64,000 nucleotides of DNA from Gremmenia infestans. Taxonomy: Eukaryota; Ascomycota; Leotiomycetes; Helotiales; Hamatocanthoscyphaceae. Below are positions 46,283-57,639 of the stretch, in pieces. The notes under the pieces were generated by a model. It was not told where the DNA came from. It did no database searches and worked only from the letters and a program-made list of their open reading frames with translations. The position numbers were made by a program, and so were the translations under genes. Every line of letters begins with the position of its first letter. Within the stretch, counting starts at the first letter, position 1. The stretch lies in contig JAFEVB010000006.1 of the NCBI GenBank assembly GCA_032629725.1, forward strand, positions 674,172 through 738,171, given 5' to 3'.

Positions 46283-46535
46283 CTAAATGCTTAATGCTAA
46301 CGAAGTCAAGCAGTAGCATTTTAGGGGGGTGGGGGAATGGGTGTTTCTAGGACTTTGATACACAAGTACGAAAAATAGCGTTGCCAGAATCAGGCCTTGA
46401 TTTGTAATAGAACAGTGCAGAATATTACTCCTATTCCTCTATTGATAAATGCTATCATTTTACGTTTATTGAAGTTTACAATTGATAGTTTCAGCCGTTA
46501 ATGCCTGGGAAAAGTATTTGAAACTATCGAACCAA

Positions 46536-47972
46536 CTATAGCAACGAGCGAATAGGTGAACTATATCGGGTTGCCAAAATATCCCTTGATATATCCGATA
46601 ATCCAGTACAGCCGCTCAAGCCCACCGTCAAGTCAAATTCGGCCAATAAGCACTTTAAGACATGCCTTACGCCCTCCTCTCCATTTAATGCCAGGCCCCA
46701 AAGAATGGGTCTCCCAAGTTGCACAAAGTCTGCTCCAATCGCCAACGCCTTGAAAATGTCCGCACCACATCTGATACCCGAATCAAACCCAATCGTTAAT
46801 TTCCCACCTACAGCATTGACGATCGGACCGAGTGCATCGAGAGAAGCAATTGCACCGTCAACTTGTCGACCACCATGATTGCTGACAATGATTCCATCAA
46901 TACCATATTCCAGAGCAAGTTGGGCATCGTGTACACTTTGTATGCCTTTGAGTACAATTGGTCCCTTTCCCCACCAAGTCCTTAGTTTGTGGAGGTTTTC
47001 CCACCTAGGACTCACGCCTCTGCTAGTTGAAACCACGTGGTACAGATTCGCCATCGTTTTCTGTTCCTTGGATGCCATCTTGTTAGTTGCATCAAATCCA
47101 AGTCGGCTCTGAGCCACAGGATCTTCAAGTCCAAGAGTAGTCCCCACGCCATCAATGAACGGAAAGAAACCCGTCTCCAAGTCGCGTGGTCTCCATGCCA
47201 GTTCCCATGTATCAACAGTCACAACAAGTAACTCGTATCCGCTTGCCTTCGCGCGGTTCAGGTAGGAGCGTGTGAGCTCATCATCAGTAGGCCAGTAAAG
47301 CTGGTACCAACGAGGATTTCCGGCCCCATTGGCCCGAGCAACGTCTTCCATACCAGTACTACTTGCAGTTGACATAGTGTATGGCAGTCCCATTTCTCCG
47401 AAGACCTTGGCAGTCCCGAGCTCGCCGTCGGAATGAAACAGTTTTTGAACACCGATCGGTGCCATGATAATTGGAGCAGGCAGCTTCTGGCCAAAGACCG
47501 TGCGAGTTAGATCTCTTCGGGGTAAAACGGGTCTTAACATGCGTGGAACAATGGAATATGTTTTGAATGCAGAGACATTCCTAGAGACAGTCGATTCGAG
47601 ACCTGCCCCGCCTGCAGCATAGTTATAAGCTTCGGAAGGAAGACGAGCTCGAGCCGATTCTTCGAGTAATGCAAGATTAGGAGTGACAGCAAGCGTTTGC
47701 GACGTTTGGTGCTTGGTGAAATATATTTAGCTCGAATACGCGGCGTAGCTGGGCGACGAGCCACTCAAGATCGGATCCAAGAGCTTACGAACAGATTCAG
47801 ACGTTTCCCCCTGGGACAGGGATAGCTCAGTCAAAGAAGCATCGCCCATTGATGTGGTTTCTGTTACCTGTTTTGGAGGCATTGCGAATAGAGAGATGAC
47901 AGGGCTGTGACAGGTGTCGTTTCGATAACTCTTCGTGACTGCTGGTTTTCCCCAACTCCTGTCTTGGTCCAA
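46536..47972 (-). pseudogene. FMN-dependent alpha-hydroxy acid oxidase/dehydrogenase with one premature TAA
   Basis: A single reading frame runs from ATG at 47972 to the stop at 46536 with no intron needed, broken only by TAA at 47729-47727. The product would be ~478 aa, normal for the lactate 2-monooxygenase/glycolate oxidase family. Visible motifs: LEESARARLPSEAYNYAAGG, the PRMLRP block, LPAPIIMAPIGVQKLFH, the FMN strand TMSTASS, LKGIQSVHDAQLALEYGIDG, VSNHGGRQVDGA (catalytic His and Arg), IGFDSGIRCGADIFKALAIGA and LGRPILWGL. Such enzymes oxidise 2-hydroxy acids using FMN. The stop falls in the conserved N-terminal YxxY..(E)IY block, where relatives have Glu (GAA to TAA is one base). All other catalytic residues are intact, so the mutation is recent, or the stop is bypassed by splicing or readthrough. 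Confidence 0.8.
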
Positions 47973-48419
47973 GAAAATACCAAGAAACGCGATGCATTTG
48001 AACTAAGTATCCGCCAAGGGCCCAAGGATTTGCCGCATATTTGACTTGTGTTAGGAGTATTGTTCCATTGGAGCCGGCACATTCGGCAATTTCCCAAGTA
48101 ACCGAAACTACCGGCTTACTGCCCGGCTTTAACTTACCACGGTCAAGACCTCCAAAGACTATGAAAGTGCCCTCGGCATCTGCATAAGGTTCGTAACTAC
48201 TCGGAGGCGCAGTCTGATATGAGTTTTAGGTTGTTGAAGTGGGAACATCAGAACCTATATCTTGTCTATCAGCTCGCCTCCTCCAAGACAAGATGGCACC
48301 AAGATCCAATATCATCAGCTCCGACTGTTTAAAACGCTACAACGGATATACGCCGCAAAGCATTCATCAGATCCACCAACCATCAATATCAGTGAACTCA
48401 TTTTTGATACCAAACAGAT
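47973..48419. other. Divergent promoter region
   Basis: Separates the FMN oxidase (minus) and the membrane protein gene (plus). Short overlapping open frames here have no features. Confidence 0.4.
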
Positions 48420-49348
48420 ATGGACGAGCTACCACAACTGCCGTACACTCTTCAAACCAGAAAACGTTCCATTACGATCATTTGGTCCAGTTTGGTTATT
48501 ACAACATCCATTCAAGTTGAATTCTTTTACTTCTTGCTGAGGTATGGGACCAAGAGTGGCATTGATAACGCTTTGACGGTTCCAACTGCTATTTTGCTTG
48601 GCTTGTCTATCCTGTCAATGGGATTCAGGACATGGCGATTACTGCGCCCAGGTTTCCAGCAAACCCCTACTGGTGGACGCTGGTATGGCGTGAGTAATTT
48701 ATCTTGGAATGCGACTTAAACTCAACTAACCTGGACCGCAGCTTGATTTCTTCAGCTGGAATATGATTGTTGGTTTTATCATAGTAACAGCTGTTCTATC
48801 TGTTGCGACAAGTGAGGAACCGGTAAATATTCGCCAAGCATCGATGCCGCAAGCCATTATACTCTATCTCGCCAGCAGCCAGATTATTGTCACTGGGCTC
48901 ATGGCAGCCTTAGGTCTGAAAACTCCGGTTCGATTTTCTTCGACAACAAGGGGGAGCCTTATGAAACCAGGGATCTTCGTGTTGATCGAAGATATTGTTG
49001 GCGTTGATGGTGGCGGCGGTCCGGAATTCCGAGATGCTCTGATGGCTAGGTACGATAGTAGCAAGGTGTTTCGTAGGCTTATTGCGCAGATGAATTGGTT
49101 CTGGGGTATTGGCTCGATGATAGTAGCAGGTGGTACAACTGCAATTGTTTACATCGTTGAGGACCTCAATGTTGTCTTTGCTCTTGGTAGGCATATTCCC
49201 CTCATATTTTATAGCGCAGGCTAACGAGAAGTGAGGGTGGTGTCTCCCGTGGATATGGGCTGGGATTGGTGCCATCTGCACAGTTTTGTGGACCAAAAGA
49301 ATGCTTAAGTTGGAGGAGATCCAGTGGAAAGCTCCTCTAGCACAATAG
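48420..49348 (+). CDS. Uncharacterised fungal membrane protein
   Basis: Three exons, 48420-48689, 48742-49186 and 49236-49348, join in phase to 275 aa. The start MDELPQLPYTLQTRKRS matches the 'LPxLPxTLQTRK' opening box of a family common in ascomycetes; longer homologues have an extra N-terminal tail, absent here because of an upstream in-frame stop. Several membrane helices (IIWSSLVITTSIQVEFFYFLL; TAILLGLSILSMGF; MIVGFIIVTAVLSVA; IILYLASSQIIVTGLM; a final pair around WGIGSMIVAGGTTAIVYIV and GWCLPWIWAGIGA) and the signature FVLIEDIVGVDGGGGPEFRDAL are visible. Function unknown; probably an integral membrane protein of the endomembrane system. Confidence 0.75.
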
Positions 49349-49622
49349 GACCGTACGAGCCGAAATGTCCGGCAGCATGTGAGACATTGTTACGAGAAAC
49401 TATGTTTGTATGAGCCGTTGGCGCTACGTAATTCCATGGTAGATGTTGTAGTCTACTTAGCAATTGAGGATGATGTCGTAACTGAGATAACTGCTTGGAG
49501 ACAATATAGGACAGGGTTTGGAAGAACGGGACCGCTCAACTCTGTCTTGAGTCCGGTGACTAGAGACAGCTTATAAAATAGTAATACACGCCTATGTCCT
49601 TAGGTACGGGGGTGGCTTGACT

Positions 49623-51877
49623 TTAAGACAAAGATGTGTATGGATCCATTAAATCTGAGATATCATTAAGCAGCCCAGAGCCGATGATACTTTGCGTCAC
49701 ATCCAGCTCAAAGTTCATTGATGAGCAGTTTCTGCGACTGGTAAGTCTTGAACATTCGCATGGCTGAGTATAATACTTTGGAGAAGAACCAGGAAGTACG
49801 TACGGATCGGTGCTATCCATTGCTGTCAAATCAAAAATTTGGTCCGCCATTGGAAGAAGTGCCAATTCGCTAATACTATATCCATAGGTAGATTGTTGTG
49901 AAGGGGTATCGACATCTGAATTGTCTGTGGTAGCAGGCAAATAATCATTAAATAACGACTGTTGATCGTTACGTCCAACTGCGACTCCCTCATTTTCTTT
50001 TTTTGTCTCTTTAACAGCAATGAAGAGCCGATGAATAATGCCAGCCGCAGGATAGTTATTCTGAAGGGTTTTGAGAAACATCAAGCACAACTCTAACTTG
50101 TGTGCACCTAATTGTCTCGTGAGTGGAACGCTTGATCTGGCAGCTTTCAGATGTGTGATCATAGCTGGCACAATAAGTGCTAATGTGCTTGGCGCTGTAT
50201 AAATAGCGCTACCATCGGCCATACTTCTCTCAAGTATGTTGTTTATTGCTCCCGCAGCGTCTTGAATCTTTTTAATAGCATGGCTATCGGTGTCTGGACG
50301 GAAGAGTGCAATCTGTGCAGCTCTTTGATGCAAGTGCAAGTGCCTGCAAGCCCTTAGAGTTAGCATCATTTACTCAATAAGAATTGTATGGAGGTTTGAG
50401 GGTCTTGGACCTCCCGTGAACTCAAAACTACCCAGTTCGTCCAAACTATGAAAATCAAGTGCTTGTGGGGACTGCATACCGAATAGCAATAGTAAGCGTT
50501 ATGTTTGACGAATCAGATGTCTCAATTACTTCAAATATGGGAGCCAATTCGTTTCTGAGAGCGTAAATGTCGGATGAAGTTGGCTGGCCACGGTGGGAGC
50601 GATATCTGACGCCTAGAAGTTTATTCAGAGCAGCACTGACTTTGAGCAGGTCAAGCCACAAGCTTGCAAATGAGCCAGTATCAGGTGTATATACGTCTTT
50701 TCCGTTGATGATAATATCCCGGACATTTAGATTGGCATCGCTGGCTGTTGGTATTGGACAGTCGCAGTCTTTCAAATTGATGCGAGCCGGCCTTCCCATA
50801 CCGAATGCTAACCAACTGTCTCTAAGCAAGCAGCTCCACCAAAGATTCCTCCAGGACCGGCGCTGTTGATCATTTAACGCAGAATTTCTTCGCTTGGCGT
50901 CGGGATTTCGGTGCAAGCCGATCGTCTGCGAGATGCTAATCGCAATGCCAGTCCAATACCAAGATTGTTTGACGTCTTCTGCATCAACGAACCAGTGGCT
51001 GAGTAAGAGGGCTGATGATATTAGGATGATCTTGTCATTTTCACAACTAAGATCGAATAAAAGTTTCGCACGCTTTACGGTATCCTCCTTGAATGATTTG
51101 TGGGAGTCATAGCCCGAACGTTTGAGGATATTGTCTTCGACGTAGCCTGCTGACACCGAGAACATGCTCCACAACAATAGTAAGTTGACCTGTTGCACGC
51201 CGTACTTCGTATACCTACCGAGAAACTCCTGTCCATCAAGAATAGGGAGAAGAGGGTGAACAAACCGAAAATAAGATTCGATGAGAGCATCGCAAATGTC
51301 AGCAGTGGGCAGGGAAAAGCACCCTTTCGCTTTCAGGTACTCGAGGTCCTCCGGTTGAAGAGCTTTTGCGGCAGTTCTTGGTATCATCAGATGCCGTCTT
51401 TGATTATTCTTTACGAAATCAGAGTCCGTGGCAACTAGCAGAGCCCCAATGCCTTGATGATCTCCAACGAAGAGAGGCACGGTTTCCGCGTTCGGCAATA
51501 GCGGTTCGCGGGAACTGATGGCGTTGGCAACAACCTGATCTCTACCATCTTCTGCATCTGTGCATGTCGAAGATTCTGCCCCGGTGATTTCACCAGCGGA
51601 TGCGCCTATTAAGTCCTGGAGCTCATCTTCTCTTCGCATAGCAGACGTTTTCGACTTCCTTGGTCTGTTGAATCAAATTAGTTATAATGTCTCTACCAGC
51701 TGAGACTTTGGACCTCCTAACATACGCGTATGACTTTCGCGATCTGCTTTCGCATGCTTCACCGTTGGTCGAACATTTTGTACATGGTAGGCCGGCATAA
51801 TAAACATCGCATCTTACTTTGCGTCGATGGCAGTTCTTGCACACCTCAGCCGCTCTTTTGCGCGGGGCGGAGCGCAT
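49623..51877 (-). CDS. Zn(2)-Cys(6) binuclear cluster transcription factor, CTF1/FarA-like
   Basis: Three exons, 51877-51726, 51664-50480 and 50343-49623, join in phase 2 to 685 aa. The N-terminus has the zinc cluster Cys13-x2-Cys16-x6-Cys23-x8-Cys32-x2-Cys35-x6-Cys42 (CKNCHRRKVRCD...CTKCSTNGEAC) followed by a basic linker. The fungal-specific transcription factor domain spans ~residues 180-480, with FFRFVHPLLPILDG-like, LLLLWSMFSVSAGYV, the LHRNP box and RRSWRNLWWSCLLRDSWLAFGMGRP. This layout resembles cutinase transcription factor 1 and the fatty-acid regulators FarA/FarB, so lipid- or cutin-responsive control is possible; the assignment within the large Zn2Cys6 group is only suggestive. 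Intron 1 falls just behind the zinc cluster. Confidence 0.85.
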
Positions 51878-52564
51878 TGAATATACAACTTCAAATATAG
51901 AGAAGGGGTAGTATTCAACTAAGCTTAAGGATGCTAAGACGAAATCATAGAACTATAGAAAGCATACATTTTAATATCAGATAAGAAATATAAATAAAGT
52001 TGCCGGAGATTTCGGAGGTCGAAAGGATTGGCAACGCCTTGGCACGTTGTCACGTGCACGCGATGAGAAAGCGCCTTCGCGCTTAGGTGTAAACTATACT
52101 ACGGTCCTGTTTATATAAAAAGAAAAAAATATAAGAAATAGAAGATAAGTTATAAGTAGATTACATATAAGTGTTAGTTATGATAAGCTTAGCTTAAGAT
52201 TTAAACTCTATTTCAACTTAGGAAAAATTAGAAAATGTCAGGATTCATAGCAATCAGGCGGAATACAGTTCCTGTTAGTGTTTATGAAGTACAGATTTCG
52301 CTTTGGTCAACAGGTTCCAAAGCGATGTTGATAGACGGTGAGTGAAACCCCACCACGGAATATATAAAATGGGGAGCAAACTCGGCTGAAGGCCTACTTT
52401 GCCATTCTCGACAATCTTTCCCCTTTACCTGATTGGTCACATACCTGCCTCTGACTTCCAACCAAGAAATTTCAGGCAACAGCCAGAGACGATGAGTGTT
52501 CAGATTATTTACAAAAACAATTCCTCACCATGTTTCTCTCTCCTTCACTATAATATTGTTCATC
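51878..52564. other. Divergent intergenic region, AT-rich
   Basis: Promoters of the Zn2Cys6 gene and the WD40 gene. The stretch 52080-52230 is strongly AT-rich. No gene is seen. Confidence 0.45.
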
Positions 52565-54076
52565 ATGCCCTCGTACTCCAGCCATAAATTCTACAAGGAT
52601 TGGCGTTATAGTCTGGCCAAGGACTTCACAAGCCCCTCTGGAGAACCTGTCAAATATGCCAGAGATGGCTTTCGCACTTGGGGTAGCGAGCGATACATGA
52701 TTCCATTTTCTGGATCCCCAAATGGAGCTTCTGTTAATAGTGATAAAAGCCTGATAGCAATAGCTTGGAAGGAGGACATCCATATCTATGAGACCGCCAA
52801 CTTCACCCAGGTTCTTGTTCTCAGGGGTCACGTCTCACCAATCGAAGGCTTCGACTTCCATACAAAAGATCCCAAGCTCCTCGTATCTGCTGCAAGCGGT
52901 TTTCGTCCTGGTCCTCCTCCTAGGGAGCCCACCATTCTTTTCTGGAATCTCGATGATGAGAAAGACAATCCAATGCTTGACGAAAAGATCATCTCGAAGA
53001 TTGCCGGTGAAGCTGCCGAGACCGCTATCAGAAGCCTACAGAAAGCAGATCCGAGGCTTAATCTTTCTCCTGGAGATGAGAAGAGCTTAAGTACTACCAT
53101 TGAGCCTGCCATAACAAATACCGTCAAAATCCGAGGCGCAGCTAGCAGAAAGTCCTTGATTGGCCGTCTGCAAGATGGATTTCAGTCCCACATATTTAGT
53201 CCTTCTGGCAGCTACTTGATCTATATGCCTGGTGAACGACCAAGGTCTAACGGCAATGATGTTTGGGACATCAAAATATACTCAATGGTCACCCACGAGG
53301 ACATTTTCACTCTTTCGGGCCATAGCGATGCAATGATGTGGATTGGCTTCAGCCCAGATGAAAGCATGATTGCTACTGTTTCTTGGGACCGGACTATGCG
53401 AATTTGGGATGCCAAGAATGGGGACCAGAAGTACATGTTTAAGACTGCGAATCAGAATTGGACAGGAGGTTTCTCACCAAATTCAAAAAAGTTTGCAGGC
53501 ACTTGTGGGGATGGAACCCTTTACGTCTACTCGATGATAGATGGCACCACTCTGGTACAACATAAGCCTGAGACAGGTCGTGGCTGGCTGCGTGCTTTGA
53601 GCTGGTCCGCTGATAGTCAGGCCGTGGCCGTTGGGGGAGGTCATGGCGGTGGACCAGGACTGTTGTCTCTTTACAATCTTATTGAGAAGAAAGTTACTCA
53701 GCAAAGAGTCTTGAGTACCGATGCGTGTCAAGTGGAACCGGAGATCAGGCGCATGATGGGTAGCTATCTTGAATGCAATGCTGTCAAGTTCGTGGATGGT
53801 GGGAGAAAGGTTGTGACTTTGATCTCAGGAGATGGTGGATTTGAAACTTATGATGTAGAGATATGGGAGAAGTGGCGATTTGCTAGACCAGGCGTTGATC
53901 TGCAGCCTAAAGAGATCGAGGCAGATGAAGATGGTGCTGGGAATGGAATGGGAGAAGAAATTGCACACGGTGGATATATGACGACCATTTGGGAGGACGA
54001 GAAGAGGAAGACAATTTTGATTGCTAGTATGGATAGTGATGGAGTGCGCATCTGGGATCTGCCCATGTCAAGATGA
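52565..54076 (+). CDS. WD40-repeat protein
   Basis: Single exon, 503 aa. ATG at 52565 is chosen; the frame is open 69 bases further but only from a GTG. Recognisable WD blades: SLIAIAWKEDIHIYETANF with LVLRGHVSPIEGFDFH; LLVSAASGF... ending TILFWNLDD; HSDAMMWIGFSPDESMIAT then WDRTMRIWDAKNG; GGFSPNSKKFAGTCGDGTLYVY; and the last blade ending DGVRIWDLP. An acidic/amphipathic insertion (~150-230) breaks the first half. This is a beta-propeller scaffold; the family in filamentous fungi is not named and no catalytic domain is attached. Likely cytosolic or nuclear. Confidence 0.8.
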   Translation: MPSYSSHKFYKDWRYSLAKDFTSPSGEPVKYARDGFRTWGSERYMIPFSGSPNGASVNSDKSLIAIAWKEDIHIYETANFTQVLVLRGHVSPIEGFDFHTKDPKLLVSAASGFRPGPPPREPTILFWNLDDEKDNPMLDEKIISKIAGEAAETAIRSLQKADPRLNLSPGDEKSLSTTIEPAITNTVKIRGAASRKSLIGRLQDGFQSHIFSPSGSYLIYMPGERPRSNGNDVWDIKIYSMVTHEDIFTLSGHSDAMMWIGFSPDESMIATVSWDRTMRIWDAKNGDQKYMFKTANQNWTGGFSPNSKKFAGTCGDGTLYVYSMIDGTTLVQHKPETGRGWLRALSWSADSQAVAVGGGHGGGPGLLSLYNLIEKKVTQQRVLSTDACQVEPEIRRMMGSYLECNAVKFVDGGRKVVTLISGDGGFETYDVEIWEKWRFARPGVDLQPKEIEADEDGAGNGMGEEIAHGGYMTTIWEDEKRKTILIASMDSDGVRIWDLPMSR

Positions 54077-54549
54077 AACAGCTTGATCACCTAGTAAGTC
54101 GAAAGGGGTCTGTCGCATGGTCATAGGAAATTGACTGTCTTTTGGTAAGAATGAAGTCCAGTTTTCTCAAAGGTATCTTTTGGTTTTATAGCAATACTAT
54201 CTAATTACCAAGGAATTACAAGTAGAAGGTTAGATTAATTCCATCAACATAATTTCACCCTCCCTTCCCCCTGAGTGGCTAGAATTTAATCGAGTCCAGA
54301 CTTTGATTTGGTAGAGATTTTGATGATCGGGCCCCCGCCAAAGCCAAACGATTGGTGGATCACTTCACTGTGGCGCAAGCGCCTGACCCTATATAAGACA
54401 GTAAGCTTATATCACCTCTTAAAACCCCGCTCCTCCCACCTCCACCTCCACCTCCACCTCTTTCACATCCATTCCATCCATCTATAGTTGGAAAGACACC
54501 ACTTCCTTCACTACACCTACACACTTTGATAAGCAAACAATCCTTCACA
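54077..54549. other. Intergenic, promoter of the CipC-like gene
   Basis: It contains a TATA box candidate (54390-54397) and a repeated CCACCT tract near 54437-54460. No gene is seen. Confidence 0.5.
54390..54397 (+). promoter_or_regulatory. TATA box candidate of the CipC-like gene
   Basis: CTATATAAG sequence about 155 bp before the ATG, followed by a pyrimidine-rich leader (CCACCT repeats), a layout seen at strongly expressed fungal genes. Confidence 0.45.
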
Positions 54550-55122
54550 ATGGGATGGTTCGACGGCGAAACCGATGAGCGTCAAGCTTACGATCAAGTA
54601 CGCTTCTCATCCACCCTACCCCTACCTCCAGTATCTCAATTACCCCTCATCAAACACATTTGACTGACCATTCCGCTCACGTCATAGTTCCAACAAGCTC
54701 CCGACGAGCACAAAGCGAAGATGAGCCACGAGCTCGTCGGCGGCGCAGCAGCCTACTACGTTCGTCTCTCTCCCCTTGCTTCCATCCCACAAAAGTCTCC
54801 CACCTGCCTCCCTTCACAATAAATACTAAAGGAGTGAGAATCCAGGCAGCGCGAGAATACGAAAAACACTGCGAGCAGAACGGCAAGCCGGCTTCTCATG
54901 CTCAGGCCAAGGAGCTCCTGGCTGGGTTTGCGGGCGCGTTCATTGATCGCGAGTTTGAGACAAAGGGGGTAAGTGCTCTGTCGTTCTTGTTGTTTTGAGG
55001 AAAGAAGAGGGGATAAAGGATACAGTAAGGCTGATTAGTAGTAGTTGGACTTTGTGGATCGCGAGAGGGCAAAACATGACGCACATAAGAGGGTGCATGA
55101 GCAGGTCCGCAACGACTATTAG
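54550..55122 (+). CDS. cipC: CipC-like antibiotic-response protein (DUF3759)
   Basis: Four exons, 54550-54597, 54688-54759, 54846-54968 and 55045-55122, join in phase 0 to 106 aa. It matches the CipC family end to end: MGWFDG start, AYDQFQQAP, KMSHELVGGAAAYYAA, EYEKHCEQNGKPASHAQAKE, LLAGFAGAFIDREFETKG, then LDFVDRERAKHDAHK. The family was named from a concanamycin-induced Aspergillus protein; members are abundant small cytosolic proteins of unknown function, often up in stress or hyphal growth. Exon 2 ends at a GTTCGT donor, weaker than the others. The TATA box and C-rich leader fit high expression. Confidence 0.85.
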
Positions 55123-55429
55123 AGTATTTAATTGTGGTTGACATATATGGAATGTGACGGTTTTGGAAGTGATTGGCTGGTGGATAAATAGAGTACAGTA
55201 CTAGCCTAGGATTTTCAGTGCAGTTTCAAATATGCAAAGTAAATATCATTTGTGGCTGTACATCTATGATGCCTTCCTCGTACTAATCCCACAAACATCT
55301 ACAGAGGTAAGCTACATATCCAAATCTCCAGCTTCTAGATATACTTCTTTCTACCCAACTCTCAATATCTAGATTGGTCTTTAAATTCAAATCATTCTCA
55401 TCATCACTTCTCGAGGTCTCTAATGAAGC

Positions 55430-57350
55430 TTCGATCATGTACTCGTCACAACGACTTCAATCCATGATTCCACTCGTATGGCGTCGACGTCGTCAAAGCC
55501 TGCCCCGAACCCTTTCACCACAAACCTATTGAAATGACGGCACTGTGGGATGCACTGGTTGAAGCTCTGGAGGGTATGGAGAAGGTGTATTGCGTGGCTT
55601 ATGCGCTTGATGAGATGGACGACCAACATGCCTCGTTTATTGAGAAATTGAGGGAACTTGGGACGCGGCGAGCGGCGAGCCTCAAGACTCTGCTTACTCC
55701 ACGCCCCATTTCAAGGATTGAGCAACATCTGAGGAATCCAGCTGTAGAGACTCTGAAGCTTGAGACCACGCAGATCTATCCTGATATCATTCTGTGGGTG
55801 AGCTCTCAAATGGCAACCTTGAAGCACAGGCTAGCGAAAGAAAAGGAAATTTTGGTGTAGGAGGCAATATGCAAACGAGCAGAAGCCCTTTTCTTGTACG
55901 CAAGACTGACGATGGATTCGCTTATTAAGGGCTTACGTGAAGGAACAATTATTAAGGATGCGTTGCCCACTTCACTTGAGAAACTACCAACAAAGCTAAA
56001 AGAGCTCTACACAAAAATGTTGGCAGAGCACTCGAGACGCAGCGGCGTCACTAAAGAAGATCAGTTTACCATTATTCAATGTATCACGAATTCCTCTAGG
56101 CCATTGCGTTTAATTAAGCTTGGATCTTATCGCACTTCTCAGAAAAGATACTGGAGCTGGCTTGCATGAAGGCAAATATCTTGTGCGGCAAGCCTGTGGG
56201 CGATCGTCGGAAATCCTAGAAGACGAGTCTGTCTCGGTGATTAACCACTCATTTACGGAGTTTACAAGAGATAAGACCAGGAGTGAAGAACTGGACGGTT
56301 TCCCGGTGCTCCAGGAAGAGGTGGCTGAGAGAATGATGGCACAGGTCTGCTTACAGTATCTCAACTCTTGTGCGAAAGCCGATCCTCCGCTAGACACTGT
56401 TAAAAATAAGACCTCAGAAGAGAATAAACCGACGAAGATGCAGAGACGGAGGTGGACGATGATGAATCAGACAACGAGAATTATGACCCTCTTGAAAGCC
56501 GCAGTGGCCTATTTGAGGCCGGTAAGCAGAAGGACGAAGAAACCCAGGACCTCCGCGGTATGTATCCTCTTTTCAGCTACGCAACGGAAAACCTAGTGTA
56601 TCACATCAAGAAGCTGAGGCTGGCAATGTGGATATATACGATCTGATGGATTTGTATTTCGTCCCGGGGAACAGAGCATTCGAAGTGTGGCTGCAGGTAA
56701 AATAGGGGTCGTATCGGCTTGGAAACATACAGTCTCTACATGTCGCAGCCTACCTTGGTCTGTAAGGATGCTCAGCATCTGATTACTATCGGCAATAAAG
56801 CCGACGATCATGACCAGGAAGGTCGAACAGCACTCTCGTATGCGGCAGGAGAAGGTCATGCTGACATCGTATCTCTTCTCCTCTTTAAAGGCGCAGATCC
56901 ACACAACGAGGACCGTGAAGGCTCAAACCCATTGCATTTTGTTGCATCAAGGAACCACATCGAGGCTGTCAAGTTGCTTCTGGCCGCTGGGGCGAGCCCA
57001 AAAACAAAGAAGACGAAGTATGGCCGTGAGACACCGCTAATGTACGCTTGTGGTCAAGGTCGTCTAGAGATTTTAACTAAGTTCATTAACATTCTAGACG
57101 TGGATAATGCGTGTAGTGCCTCCACTGGTCGACATCCAGGGGAAGTATCGAAACTGTGAAAGCTATTCTCAAGATTGGTAAAGCGCCTATAGATGCCTGC
57201 ATCAATGGTAAGACGGCACTTTTTATCGCGGCTAGCCTTATGGAACCAGCTCTCATTGAAGTCCTGTTGCAAAACGGCGCAGACCCTAATCTACGCGTTG
57301 AGAACGAAAGCCAGCGCGATGATTCCTCCCAGAAGCAAAGATCGTGATCC
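55430..57350 (+). pseudogene. Decayed NACHT-ankyrin (fungal NLR-like) gene
   Basis: Pieces of one classical fungal NACHT-ANK protein follow each other in different frames. 55534-55857: end of the NACHT ATPase (VYCVAYALDEMDD like Walker B, then SLKTLLTPRP in place of TSRP), cut by an in-frame TAG at 55858-55860. After it, the same frame continues AEALFLYARLTMDSL and the winged-helix-like SRPLRLIKL. A shift near 56110 leads to VRQACGRSSEILEDE and SVINHSFTEFTRD; another to MYPLFSYATENLVYHI; then ankyrin repeats at 56740-57160 (GRTALSYAAGEGHADIV; NPLHFVASRNHIEAVKLLL; ETPLMYACGQGRLEIL) and one more at 57160-57345. Walker A and the N-terminal effector domain are missing. At least one stop and three frameshifts make it a pseudogene unless the assembly is faulty. 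Confidence 0.75.
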
Positions 57351-57639
57351 CAAAACATAGCCATCCTCGATCTGCCAGAAGCATGTCGCGTGGACCAACC
57401 ATATAGTGACAATTGGTGATCGAGCAACTCAGCCGCCAGCCATGAGATTGACTGGGTTTGGAACCTTGGAGGTGCATGCGCAGCAACGCCCAAGGCATTC
57501 GAGATGGCTAGTTGGTAAGGCTCCAGCGGGCGCACACTAAACATAAGCATTCATATTTCAACCTGGCGTGCCTCTCCAGATTATCTCTTCTTAGACCCAT
57601 TCAATCTCTGCTTCGTGACGGTCGGAGATACCGGCGGCG

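Noticed and set aside
47534..47764. Separate 76-aa minus-strand gene upstream of the FMN oxidase
   Set aside because: It is a shifted frame over the N-terminal part of the oxidase, whose own frame shows family motifs on both sides of the TAA.
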